Shown here: positions 54,575-62,526 of the stretch, in pieces
Position numbering within the stretch: the first letter of the stretch is position 1
Layout: the number at the start of each line of letters is the position of its first letter
Origin: Idiomarina fontislapidosi
GTDB lineage: Bacteria > Pseudomonadota > Gammaproteobacteria > Enterobacterales > Alteromonadaceae
Direction of reading: 5' to 3'
Assembly (NCBI RefSeq): GCF_003226255.1
Contig: NZ_QJST01000001.1
Coordinates: forward strand, 434,001-498,000
DNA: 64,000 nucleotides
Made by a program: the position numbers and the translations under genes
The notes under the pieces: model-generated
What the model saw: the letters and a program-made list of their open reading frames with translations, nothing else
Databases searched by the model: none
What the model was told of the DNA's origin: nothing

Positions 54575-57060
54575 TCAACCAAAAGAAAGCCCCAGCGGGT
54601 ACTGAGGCCATGCAAAGCAATACAAACACAAGCATAGAGAATATACCGCTTTGCTCAGGTTTTGGCCAGTATCACAGCCAAACGGCGCAGAAAAACCCGC
54701 AAGACTATACACGCGTATCACTGGCTGAAATTGCGTTAATGTTAGAGAAGCCGCCAGCGGTAGATAAAGCAAATGGCCAATGGGTGATTTTCTCTAGCCT
54801 TGCTTCACGCGTACATAAAGACCAGCTAGAGCGTGGCCTATTCTATGCGTTATGGGCTGACATAGACGAACCGCAGAAGATAGGCTTTGATAATGCTTTT
54901 ACGCGATTGGCTGGAAACCTTGAAATTGAAATAATGGGTTACACCTCAAAGAGCGCAACCAAAACCCACCAGAAAGCCCGTTTCATATTTCCGCTGGCGC
55001 AGCCAGTAAGTGGCCGTGATTTTGTCATCATGCAGAAGATACTAAACGACAAGATCGAAGCATTAGGAATCATTCCCGACAGAGTGACCGAGCGAGCAGG
55101 CCAGCTATGTTTTTTGCCAAATGCGGGTAGCTTGTACCTATGGAACCATGAACCATTTTACCCAGAGGTAAGCCCTGATTTATGGGGCAACGAGATAGCA
55201 GCAGAATATGAGGCAATAGAAGCTGCAGAGAACGCCCGTAAAGCGCGGCTAGAGGCTTCACGCATTAACGCTAGTAAACGCATGGCCAGTGGTGAGAAAA
55301 GCCCAGTAAACGCGTTTCTCGCTGAATATGACTGGCGCGACTTATGGCCAAAGTATGGAGCGCAGCAAATAGGGAAACGCTTTTTAAGCCCTTACTCAGC
55401 AAGCCAGAACGCCGCAATTAATGAGTTACCAGACGATCCTAGCAAATGGGTTAGTCATCATGGCAGCGACATAGCGAATGGTGTGGGCCGCTTGAGTGCA
55501 GCAGGTGATACTTGCTTTGGTGACGCGTTCGATCTATTTGTTCATTTTGAGCATGGCGGCGACTATGACGCAGCGTTAAAGGCGGCTGGCGCTATGTTCA
55601 CGGACGCAAGCGGGGTAACCATTACAAAGCAAAACCAACGTAACTTCATGGCCGAACAAGAGCCAGCAGACGTTAGCGATCTATTTGAGCAAGAGCCGTA
55701 CGAGGACGCACCAAACGCCGCACAGGTGGACTTGCTGAACCCCCCAGGCTTAGCAGGTGATATATGCGAGCTTATCCGCGTTAAAGCGCGGCGAGAAGCA
55801 CCAGAGCTTTACCCGTTGGCGGCGCTTCACCTGATGGCGCTAGTAGGACGCGACAAACGAAGCGTTTACACCGATAAGCTGAACCTTATCACTTTGGGAA
55901 TAGCCCCTACTGCAGCAGGTAAGGAAGCGCCACAAAGCACGATCAAGCAACTGGCCAATGATGTTTATTGTTCAAACTTGATACACGGCAGCGCGGGCAG
56001 CTTTAAGGACATGATCCAGAACCTAATTGATGGTGACGGGGCAAGCCTTTACACAGTGGACGAAATACACAGCTTGCTTAGCTCGATGAAAAGCGCCAAT
56101 GCTGCAACCTATGAAACGAAGATGGAAGCCGAAATACTTGTAATGAGTACAACCGAGCTTTACACGTTCCGAGGCATTGAGAAGCGCGATTTAATACGAG
56201 CCTATACAGTGCAGCTTGAGAAGTTAGAAGCAAAGCTAGATAAGGCCTCAGAAGAAACGGACGAACACCGCAAACTTAGCCGCGCTTTGGAGAAGCTAAA
56301 GCGTAAGATTGAATATATTAAGAACGGTTGGCCGAACCCATTTTTTTCAATCATGGGGCATAGCGTACCTGAACGAATGGACGCTTTCGCAAACGCGGAG
56401 AATATCGCCAGCGGCTTTTTAGGTCGGAGTATTGTTGTTCGATGTTCAGAGCAGCGCCGCAAGCTGAAACGCGGTAAACGTAACCCGTTAGAGAGTGCAA
56501 GCCTCATGGCGGGGATCACGTTCACGCTTGAGCAGGTGAGAGGCATACACGGCACGATAGACGCAACAGACGAAGCGCACTACTTTATAGAGCAGTGCAT
56601 AGACTACTATGAAGAAGATGAGCGGCTAAACCATCATATCGTAGGCGGCATTTACGCGAGAGCGCCAGAGCAGCTTATGAAAGTGGCCAGCATATTAGGC
56701 CTTGATGGTGGCATGATCACAATAGAACACGCCCGCTATGCTCATGCTTTGGTTGAACAGTCTATTCATAACGTGCGCTATCTGATGTTAAAGGCCTATG
56801 CTGAAACCGCAGACGCAACCGAAAACCAGATTATGCTTTCGGCCAAAGAAACGGTATTGAAGAACTGTAAAGGCTCAGGCATAACGCCCAGCCAGTTAAA
56901 GCAACTAATCACCAGACCAAAGAGTTTTAAGCGACTGCAGGACAAGAACTGCAAACGCGACTACGCCCAAGAGCTATTAGATCGCATGGTGGAAGCTGGA
57001 GAGCTTGAGCTATTCGAGGACGGCCGCAGAACGCGATACAGGAGCAAGGCAGTAGTGTAG
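54571..57060 (+). CDS. Primase/helicase-like replication protein (DUF3987 type)
   Basis: 829 residues. N-terminal archaeo-eukaryotic-primase-like part with a hhhDhD motif in YALWADIDE (Asp97, Asp99) and a later RFIFPLAQPVSG. Residues about 400-650 resemble DUF3987: degenerate Walker A APTAAGKE (Lys451), Walker B LYTVDEIHSLL (Asp497-Glu498), and an arginine-containing sensor region (GFLGRSIVVRC). C-terminal winged helix (GITPSQLKQLITRP) likely binds origin DNA. Coiled coil at about 545-590. Placed immediately before the iterons, as expected for an initiator. The exact family is a recognition call. Confidence 0.8.
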   Translation: MINQKKAPAGTEAMQSNTNTSIENIPLCSGFGQYHSQTAQKNPQDYTRVSLAEIALMLEKPPAVDKANGQWVIFSSLASRVHKDQLERGLFYALWADIDEPQKIGFDNAFTRLAGNLEIEIMGYTSKSATKTHQKARFIFPLAQPVSGRDFVIMQKILNDKIEALGIIPDRVTERAGQLCFLPNAGSLYLWNHEPFYPEVSPDLWGNEIAAEYEAIEAAENARKARLEASRINASKRMASGEKSPVNAFLAEYDWRDLWPKYGAQQIGKRFLSPYSASQNAAINELPDDPSKWVSHHGSDIANGVGRLSAAGDTCFGDAFDLFVHFEHGGDYDAALKAAGAMFTDASGVTITKQNQRNFMAEQEPADVSDLFEQEPYEDAPNAAQVDLLNPPGLAGDICELIRVKARREAPELYPLAALHLMALVGRDKRSVYTDKLNLITLGIAPTAAGKEAPQSTIKQLANDVYCSNLIHGSAGSFKDMIQNLIDGDGASLYTVDEIHSLLSSMKSANAATYETKMEAEILVMSTTELYTFRGIEKRDLIRAYTVQLEKLEAKLDKASEETDEHRKLSRALEKLKRKIEYIKNGWPNPFFSIMGHSVPERMDAFANAENIASGFLGRSIVVRCSEQRRKLKRGKRNPLESASLMAGITFTLEQVRGIHGTIDATDEAHYFIEQCIDYYEEDERLNHHIVGGIYARAPEQLMKVASILGLDGGMITIEHARYAHALVEQSIHNVRYLMLKAYAETADATENQIMLSAKETVLKNCKGSGITPSQLKQLITRPKSFKRLQDKNCKRDYAQELLDRMVEAGELELFEDGRRTRYRSKAVV

Positions 57061-57062
57061 AG

Positions 57063-57080
57063 AGGGGCGAAAGCCCCTTT
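57063..57080 (+). terminator. GNRA-capped hairpin after the replication gene
   Basis: Perfect stem AGGGGC (57063-57068) / GCCCCT (57073-57078) closed by a GAAA tetraloop, 2 nt after the stop codon. Only TTT follows, so termination may be partial. The stem contains the AGGGGC(T) element motif. Confidence 0.6.
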
Positions 57081-57090
57081 CCGTTTAAGT

Positions 57091-57353
57091 TTATACCAAC
57101 TTTATACCAAAGAGGTATAACGTACAGCCCTTATCTAGCCTAGCTTTGAGCTTTACTTTATACCAAATTAGTAAAAAACGCCTTAGAGAGATTTACACCA
57201 AAAACCATAGAGAAAAAGAAGATTTTTTCTTTTTAGTATAAAGAAGCGTATCAGCCATTGATTTATAAGGCTTTGACGTTATACCAAGCCAGTATAAAGC
57301 AGTATAAAGTAAGCCTTAAAACCTTATAGAACGAGGCTTTGACGTTATACCAA
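57091..57353. repeat. ori: Iteron array, putative replication origin of the element
   Basis: Five TTATACCAA copies at 57091-57099, 57102-57110, 57158-57166, 57279-57287 and 57345-57353; the last two are part of a 20-bp direct repeat AGGCTTTGACGTTATACCAA (57268-57287, 57334-57353). Opposed GTATAA motifs occur at 57115, 57236, 57292 and 57302. An AT hairpin AAAAAGAA (57213-57220) / TTCTTTTT (57227-57234) lies between. This 320-bp stretch has no credible gene and directly follows the primase-like gene, the usual place for an iteron origin. Confidence 0.75.
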
Positions 57354-57383
57354 AGCATGGCTAAAACGAACGGAGCGTCAGCG

Positions 57384-57638
57384 ATGAATAGAAAAGAGCA
57401 ATTAACACAGCACCAGCAAGTACTAGAAGCAATAAAAAAAATTGTAAAGAATTATGGGCGCTGCAGCCCACCCAGTTACAAGCAAGCAGCGGCTGCGCTC
57501 AATGCTCAGCAGGCTAAAACAACGTGGGGTAATGAATGGACACCGCAACGTCTATTAAGGTTTTTACAACGGCGGGGTTACTCAGGCTTACATGGTGTTC
57601 AGGCTGAATTAAATGGAAGGCCTAAAAAGCTGAGGTGA
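57384..57638 (+). CDS. Small DNA-binding-like element protein
   Basis: 84 residues from ATG 57384 (GGAG 8 nt upstream); an in-frame ATG at 57357 is inside the iteron border and less likely. The sequence AAAALNAQQAKTTWGNEWTPQRLLRFLQRRGYSG resembles the C-terminal helix-turn-helix of serine recombinases, without the catalytic domain. It starts 30 bp after the last iteron, so it may bind there and control copy number. Confidence 0.65.
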   Translation: MNRKEQLTQHQQVLEAIKKIVKNYGRCSPPSYKQAAAALNAQQAKTTWGNEWTPQRLLRFLQRRGYSGLHGVQAELNGRPKKLR

Positions 57639-57729
57639 GGCTTTGTAAGTCAAAGATTTAGCTGCTACGTTTAACGAAAAACGCTGATCTCATAGTAAAC
57701 CAATTCGAAATTATTAGAGGAATCTAAAA

Positions 57730-58275
57730 ATGGTTGGTATTGAAGGTACTTTTCATTTTGACACTGAAATAAATGACCTAATAAAGGCAGCTTCTGCGGC
57801 TGCGAGAGAAAATAATTACGATGCTGCTATCGAAATTATGAAAGATGCACTCGAAAAAATTTATTGTTCGGATGGGAGCTACTCATTTTCAACTTATGTC
57901 AAAATTCTGCCATACTTTCAAAAGGCTGGTAGATATGGTGAGGCGATTAAATTTGCAGATAAAGAGTTAATACCAAAATTAGTTGAGGATTATGACAAAT
58001 CAACTCTCACCGAAAAAGCATTTATCTGTCTTTACGTTGGGAAGGTCTTTGAGAAGTTAGCACTCAATGCTAAAAGAGCTAATAAAGTGGAAGATGAAGT
58101 TTTTTTTACAGGTCGCGCACGTGAAATGGAAGACAGTTATCTGAAATTGATTGATGTTGGAAAGACAGACGATCTTAAAAGAGAGTTTAAGGAGGCTATT
58201 GAAGTCTTCGGCGAAGATCATAATTGTTGGCCAGAGGTGCTTAAACGAAAGTTTCAACCGATTATCGGAGTCTAG
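57730..58275 (+). CDS. TPR-like cargo protein of unknown function
   Basis: 181 residues, clearly AT-richer than its neighbours; AGAGGA ribosome site 8 nt before the ATG. Helical throughout, with TPR-like periodicity (NNYDAAIEIMKDALEKI, AGRYGEAIKFADKELI). No catalytic motif or signal. As the last plus-strand gene of the element and different in base composition, it looks like recently acquired cargo; anti-phage or host-interaction roles are guesses. Confidence 0.7.
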   Translation: MVGIEGTFHFDTEINDLIKAASAAARENNYDAAIEIMKDALEKIYCSDGSYSFSTYVKILPYFQKAGRYGEAIKFADKELIPKLVEDYDKSTLTEKAFICLYVGKVFEKLALNAKRANKVEDEVFFTGRAREMEDSYLKLIDVGKTDDLKREFKEAIEVFGEDHNCWPEVLKRKFQPIIGV

Positions 58276-58743
58276 ATTTATCGAGTTTATTACGGCTTGT
58301 AGTCTGACTTTACTCTTAACACGAAGTTAAAATTTTTTCCGTAGTCACTACGCGAAAAAAAAGGGTCTTTTGCTACCAGTACGTGCGCGGACTTGCCCGA
58401 TCACCTCAAGATTACCTCAATGCTTTGGATTATTTCTGCGGCCATGCCGAAACCAAGTGAAGATTTTTGTAGGCTCACTACGCGAGCCAAACGGGTGTTT
58501 TCGGACATCCTTACGCGCGAGAGCTACCCCTAGTGTTATCTATGGGAGTTGAGTTTACCAGCTATGAAAAAAGTGTGTTTTAGGGAGCCGAAAAAAGAAC
58601 GAGTTTAAGGCTTTTGGATATCGACTTGTGAAAAGTATGCTCCAACTGTCACACGATAATCATTAGCTAAAAGTGAATATTTTTGCTCTAAAAATAACAA
58701 ATTTTTTGAGTGTGACAGTTGGGAATTAATGTATGCTCAATAA
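58276..58743. other. Gene-free 468-bp stretch with diverged repeats and a long inverted repeat
   Basis: No credible gene; the 60-codon frame at 58370 lacks a ribosome site. Two related segments occur near 58336-58378 and 58460-58502, sharing TCACTACGCGA and a following GGGT-TTTT. Further on, the perfect 13-bp inverted repeat CCAACTGTCACAC (58642-58654) / GTGTGACAGTTGG (58710-58722) encloses 55 AT-rich bp, and GTATGCTC flanks both outer sides (58635, 58731). These could be a remnant gene, recombination site or regulatory RNA. Confidence 0.5.
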
Positions 58744-59238
58744 CTAGAAGTTGTTGAAATCTGAGTTTTTACCCTCGCCTTTGAGTGCTTGCTCAAGTCG
58801 TTCAGAAAAAGCATTGAAGTCAGATTTAATAGTTTGATAACCTTGTTCTGTAGGCATTGCCCAGCCTTGACAGCCACTATACGCAGGTGCGCCTTGAATT
58901 AATTCAAACTGCAATCGAGCCTTATTATCTTTGGCTGCAAATTTAACATTATGTTCAGTGCTACACGAATTAGTCATAATGTACCAAGGCGAACTACCTC
59001 GACCAATGATTATGCCTTCTTTTGCATCAACAACTCTTAAAACTTCGTTGGTATCACCGTAATTGGTTGCTAGAAAGTTTCGAGCTCGGCTGAATATTTC
59101 GTCTTTTGTAGCATTTAAATCTTTATAGTCGTATGTAAACTTGGTTGGGTTACTTTCATCCATAGCCGTTACAGAACTACATGCTGATAAAACACCAAAG
59201 CAAATAGTGATGAAAGTTGTTTTTAGAATTAATTTCAT
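58744..59238 (-). CDS. Element-encoded lipoprotein, DUF4468-like
   Basis: 164 residues; lipobox LSAC (Cys20). The mature part shows the TBP-like pattern of DUF4468: ATKDEIFSRARNFLATNYG, VVDAKEGIIIGRG, then a strand with VKFAAKDNKARLQFE. AAGTCCTCC on the plus strand gives a GGAGGAC ribosome site. The only minus-strand gene of the element, next to the tRNA end; possibly a surface or periplasmic modifier of the host. Confidence 0.75.
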   Translation of the reverse strand: MKLILKTTFITICFGVLSACSSVTAMDESNPTKFTYDYKDLNATKDEIFSRARNFLATNYGDTNEVLRVVDAKEGIIIGRGSSPWYIMTNSCSTEHNVKFAAKDNKARLQFELIQGAPAYSGCQGWAMPTEQGYQTIKSDFNAFSERLEQALKGEGKNSDFNNF

Positions 59239-59551
59239 AAGTCCTCCATGTCTATGAAAGACTAAACACTATCAGGTTTAAATTTCTAATAGAAGCTAAA
59301 AAGTAACATTTCTAGTAGCGTAGAGATGTTAACCCATGTATTTGCTTTGGTGTTTAGTCATAGTTTGACTATTTATCATTCTGCTAAAAAAGCGTTTTAT
59401 CTGACCTAGTAAAAGGGTGATTCTCGGCACGTTAGCGTAGCCTCATTTCTTCGGAGCAGCCCCTAATCAGCCCCTCGCTAATAGCAGCCCATATGTAAAA
59501 ATAAAAAAGGGGCTTAGACTATTGCCTAAACCCCTGATTTATATTGACTTT
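59239..59551. other. Gene-free right end of the element
   Basis: No gene. Contains the 10-bp inverted repeat GACTAAACAC (59260-59269) / GTGTTTAGTC (59350-59359), the 19-bp AGCCCCT pair (59458-59476), an inverted AGGGGCT (59508-59514) and a hairpin GGGGCTTAG/CTAAACCCC (59509-59535, one mismatch). It is the mirror of the integrase-side arm region and may contain excision sites plus the lipoprotein promoter. Confidence 0.55.
59458..59476 (+). repeat. Right-end copy of AGCCCCT pair (putative Int arm site)
   Basis: AGCCCCTAATCAGCCCCTC, identical over 19 bp to 51830-51848. It lies 75 bp from the right attachment repeat; the left copy is 132 bp from the left repeat. Same orientation in both. Confidence 0.7.
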
Positions 59552-59599
59552 TTGGTCGGCGTGAGAGGATTTGAACCTCCGACCCCTGACACCCCATGA
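59552..59599 (-). repeat. attR: Right attachment repeat within tRNA-Pro
   Basis: 48 bp identical to 51650-51697; here it completes a functional tRNA gene, so integration restored the tRNA. The element lies to its left. Confidence 0.92.
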
Positions 59600-59629
59600 C
59601 AGTGCGCTACCAGGCTGCGCTACACGCCG
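59553..59629 (-). tRNA. proL: tRNA-Pro(GGG)
   Basis: 77 nt including encoded CCA. Acceptor CGGCGTG pairs with CACGCCG; D arm GCGC...GCGC with TGGTAGC; anticodon loop ATGGGGT (anticodon GGG); T arm GGAGG-TTCAAAT-CCTCT. The anticodon stem has the same T-T mismatch I recall in E. coli proL. Intact target of the integrated element. Confidence 0.96.
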
Positions 59630-59711
59630 ACCGAGGACAGCTATGTTACTGATTTATGAGCTAAGTGCAAGGCACAAATGCATCTAGCACGACTGTTCGC
59701 TGTTATTTTAA

Positions 59712-61343
59712 TCAGTCTCTAGTGCGTCCGCTGAAGCGTTTAAGATCTTTTAGCGCGTCAATTAAAACAGGAACGGTCGGTTCGGCACCGTCGACACGAC
59801 TGAAGTCGGCGCGGCGATAGATATTGTACTGACCATTAGTATCAAGCACGGTAATCAAGTCTTGGTCGTAAATGACAATGTAAGGGCTGTAGGTTTCTAC
59901 CAGCGGCCAGCGCTCACCGCCGTTCATTAGGTCCTCGCCGTTGCTAAAGCTCTGTGTGCCACCTGCGCACGACATGACACGCGAGAGAGCGGTGGGCATG
60001 ACGTCCATCAAGCCACCAATACTTTGCTGCGGCAGTGCGAAATCTTTCTCCCACAAGGTGACACGCATATTTTCAGGTTTAAACTGTTGTTGTCCGAGCA
60101 AGCCTTCGGTGTTGTTCGGCGCAAGACTCGATAGCAGCACGCGTTGCTGCCCTAAGCTACTGAGTATTGCAGGCAAACGGTCAATGTCTTCATGACTGAG
60201 CATAACGACATTCAACTGGTTATTGCTGCGTGGGTAAAAGCTACTCAGCGGCTCGGCGTTCCAGTCGGTTTTGAACTGTGTAAGCCCCAGTTCTTGTGGC
60301 CAATTAGGTGAAGTGTGCCAGCTTACATCAATACCAAAATCTGCCAACGGTTTTAAATAGGCGGGTGAGATGTTTTGATTTTTGATGGTGTCTTGGTAAA
60401 AATCGGGTAGCCCGTAAAGCAACTGAAATAGTCCACCTTCGCGACTCGGATGCGCGAGTAACTGAATATTCACTTCTTTGAGGCCGTGGTTGCTCGCGAC
60501 GGCATCGACCTGAGTGGTTTGCGCTTGATTGAGGCGATCGAACACCATCAGGGTGATACCTTGCGTTTGTGGCGTTTTGGAGCAGAGCAACGTGTTTTGC
60601 GGATAACGTAAGCGAATGTTCTCAGCAGACATCAGTTTTTGTTGCTGTGCTTGGTAATTTTCCACTTCAATAAAGCCATGCTTAGACATCAGCGTCTTAG
60701 CCGTGGTGGGGTATGAGAGTGGGAATGTATCATCCTGCTGTGTTATGGGATCGTAAAGTTCGGCATCGGCCCATACGTGAATACTGTGGCTGGCAAAAAA
60801 GCACAACACAAACACCGTGGTTGCGGGCGCGCCAAGCCGACGATGCTGAAGTTCAGATAGATGCTTCCAAGTGTAGTTGGCGAGTAGCAGTTCAAACCCT
60901 AACAAGATTAGGAAACCCAGCATGATCATCAAAATGATAACAAAGCTCGCACCGGTGAATGCCGCCTCAGCATCTTTAGCCATTTGTGCAAGTGAGTAAG
61001 CGTTTAAGTGGTATCCGTAATGGCGGAAGAACAACGCGTCAAAAATCAACGCGACGATGCCAAGGGAGCTAATGAGTGCCGCGATGCTGCGTAACACTTT
61101 GGAGTAGGGAATCAGCAGACAGAACGGAAATATCAGTATGATAAAGAACACGAACGGCAGAAACGCGAAGTGCCCGATCCAGTTCACAATGAGATAAACG
61201 GTACTAATAAAAGTGGTCGGCGACGGCGTTGAATCAATATAGATAATGCCGATAAGAAGACACAAAATAATGTTGGCGAAGGTAAACCAATGACCCCAAC
61301 TAATCAGTCGTGCAATTTTATCGCGACGTTGGTTCTTTCCCAT
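59712..61343 (-). CDS. yejM: YejM/PbgA-like DUF3413 inner membrane protein
   Basis: 543 residues. Five membrane helices at the N-terminus (DUF3413) and a periplasmic sulfatase-like domain. In enterobacteria YejM senses LPS and controls LpxC turnover. The globular part here is divergent: it lacks a CxPSR-type sulfatase motif, as YejM does. Divergent from yejK, as in E. coli, but yejL is missing from the pair. The distance to E. coli YejM makes function probable, not certain. Confidence 0.83.
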   Translation of the reverse strand: MGKNQRRDKIARLISWGHWFTFANIILCLLIGIIYIDSTPSPTTFISTVYLIVNWIGHFAFLPFVFFIILIFPFCLLIPYSKVLRSIAALISSLGIVALIFDALFFRHYGYHLNAYSLAQMAKDAEAAFTGASFVIILMIMLGFLILLGFELLLANYTWKHLSELQHRRLGAPATTVFVLCFFASHSIHVWADAELYDPITQQDDTFPLSYPTTAKTLMSKHGFIEVENYQAQQQKLMSAENIRLRYPQNTLLCSKTPQTQGITLMVFDRLNQAQTTQVDAVASNHGLKEVNIQLLAHPSREGGLFQLLYGLPDFYQDTIKNQNISPAYLKPLADFGIDVSWHTSPNWPQELGLTQFKTDWNAEPLSSFYPRSNNQLNVVMLSHEDIDRLPAILSSLGQQRVLLSSLAPNNTEGLLGQQQFKPENMRVTLWEKDFALPQQSIGGLMDVMPTALSRVMSCAGGTQSFSNGEDLMNGGERWPLVETYSPYIVIYDQDLITVLDTNGQYNIYRRADFSRVDGAEPTVPVLIDALKDLKRFSGRTRD

Positions 61344-61413
61344 TCTGTGTCTATCCCGTGCTACAATCTGCCAAATAGTCTAACACAGCGATTTTGCAAG
61401 GATAGTCCTAGTT

Positions 61414-62460
61414 ATGCAACTGGCCATTGAAAATAGCATTATTCACCAGTTTTACAGCCATGATGATCAAATTGGTCTGCGCCTCGCGCCAGAACCCTTG
61501 TCTGATGACGAGCAGCTGCACGAATTACTCGAGGAGCTGACAACGGTTTATACCAGTAAACCGGCAAAAGGTTACGCCAGCTTCTTGACCGAAGCCGATG
61601 AGGCGGAAGAGGTCAGCGACTTTCCTGTGTTGTTAAAACAGTGGCAGGGACAGCAGCTAGAGTTTGTTGAACTCAGCCAACGTGCCGCTAAGTTATTACT
61701 AGAGCAGTTGCAGAACTACCAGATGCTCGAAGCGGGCTTTTTATTAGTAACGCGGTATCAACATTTAACTACTGATTATCTGTTAGTCGCGTTCTTGCCT
61801 GTTAAAGTCGGGGTGACCATTAATCCTAACTTGGCGGTTGACCGGTCATCGCAATTAGACATTAGCAAAGTGCAGTTAGCCGCGCGTATTGATTTAACTG
61901 AGTGGCAAACCGATGCCGAGAGCCAGCGTTACATCTCTTTTATAAAAGGTCGCGCGGGACGCAAAGTATCCGACTTTTTCTTGGATTTCTTGGGTTGTAC
62001 TGAGCGCTTAGATGCCAAATCACAAACCAAGCGGTTGGTTGATGCAGTGACTGAGTTTGGCAAGCAAGCGGAGTTAGCACCTGAACAACGCCAGTCGTTG
62101 AATGCTGTTGCGTACGAATATTGCGATCAACAGTGGAAGCAGGGCGAAGACGTTAAAGTAAAAGATCTATCGGAGCATTTTTCGCAAGCGCAGCCTACCG
62201 AGCGTAGCTTTGAAGAATTTACGCAAGCGCTCACGCAAGAGGATAAACCGGCGTTAGACGAGTCTTTTCCGACTGATCGTTCAACGCTGCGGAAGTTGGT
62301 TAAATTCCAGGGTCAAGGCGGTGGTGTGAGTGTCGCGTTTGATCATACGCAGTTGGGCGAACGTATAGAATATGATCCGGAAACAGACAAGCTCACGATT
62401 CATGGCACGCCACCTAATTTGCGTGACCAACTGCGTCGTTACTTTGGGATCGATTCTTAA
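61414..62460 (+). CDS. yejK: Nucleoid-associated protein YejK/NdpA
   Basis: 348 residues, usual about 335. N-terminus IENSIIHQF with GYASFL, the core YISFIKGRAGRKVSDFFLDFLGC and the C-terminal VAFDHTQLGERIEYDPETDKLTI are characteristic. Binds DNA in the nucleoid. AAGGAT precedes the ATG. Followed by a strong bidirectional terminator. Confidence 0.94.
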   Translation: MQLAIENSIIHQFYSHDDQIGLRLAPEPLSDDEQLHELLEELTTVYTSKPAKGYASFLTEADEAEEVSDFPVLLKQWQGQQLEFVELSQRAAKLLLEQLQNYQMLEAGFLLVTRYQHLTTDYLLVAFLPVKVGVTINPNLAVDRSSQLDISKVQLAARIDLTEWQTDAESQRYISFIKGRAGRKVSDFFLDFLGCTERLDAKSQTKRLVDAVTEFGKQAELAPEQRQSLNAVAYEYCDQQWKQGEDVKVKDLSEHFSQAQPTERSFEEFTQALTQEDKPALDESFPTDRSTLRKLVKFQGQGGGVSVAFDHTQLGERIEYDPETDKLTIHGTPPNLRDQLRRYFGIDS

Positions 62461-62487
62461 GTAGAGAGCGTTGTTTACGAGTAGAAT

Positions 62488-62516
62488 AGCAAAACGCCGC
62501 AGAGCGGCGTTTTGCT
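62488..62516. terminator. Bidirectional terminator between yejK and cspD
   Basis: Perfect 13-bp arms AGCAAAACGCCGC (62488-62500) and GCGGCGTTTTGCT (62504-62516), loop AGA. A and T runs on either side of the GC stem make it work for both convergent genes. Confidence 0.92.
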
Positions 62517-62526
62517 GGTAGGCTTT

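Larger units (their letters stand above)
51650..59599. mobile_element. Integrated element of about 7.9 kb in tRNA-Pro(GGG)
   Basis: Bounded by an exact 48-bp direct repeat (51650-51697 and 59552-59599) that equals the 3' part of the tRNA-Pro gene. One unit, repeat to repeat, is 7902 bp. Plus-strand gene order: integrase, unknown 254-aa, AlpA-like, small HTH, primase/helicase-like, iteron region, small DNA-binding-like, unknown 181-aa; then a minus-strand lipoprotein. Genes 1-2, 3-4 and 4-5 are overlapping or nearly so. No capsid, terminase, relaxase or conjugation gene is recognisable. Layout recalls P4-like satellites (integrase plus primase plus iteron origin), but family identity is unproven. 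Confidence 0.9.

Noticed and set aside
57091-57353. CRISPR array
   Set aside because: Repeats are 9-20 bp, irregularly spaced and partly inverted, with no cas gene in the window.
58370-58552. 60-codon open frame in the element
   Set aside because: No ribosome site, Arg-rich composition unlike a protein, and it lies across diverged DNA repeats.
58653-58665. Fur box near the element lipoprotein
   Set aside because: Only a partial GATAATCATT match; not symmetric enough, and AT-rich DNA gives such matches by chance.
51650-59599. Ordinary prophage
   Set aside because: No capsid, portal, terminase, tail or lysis gene recognisable in 7.9 kb.
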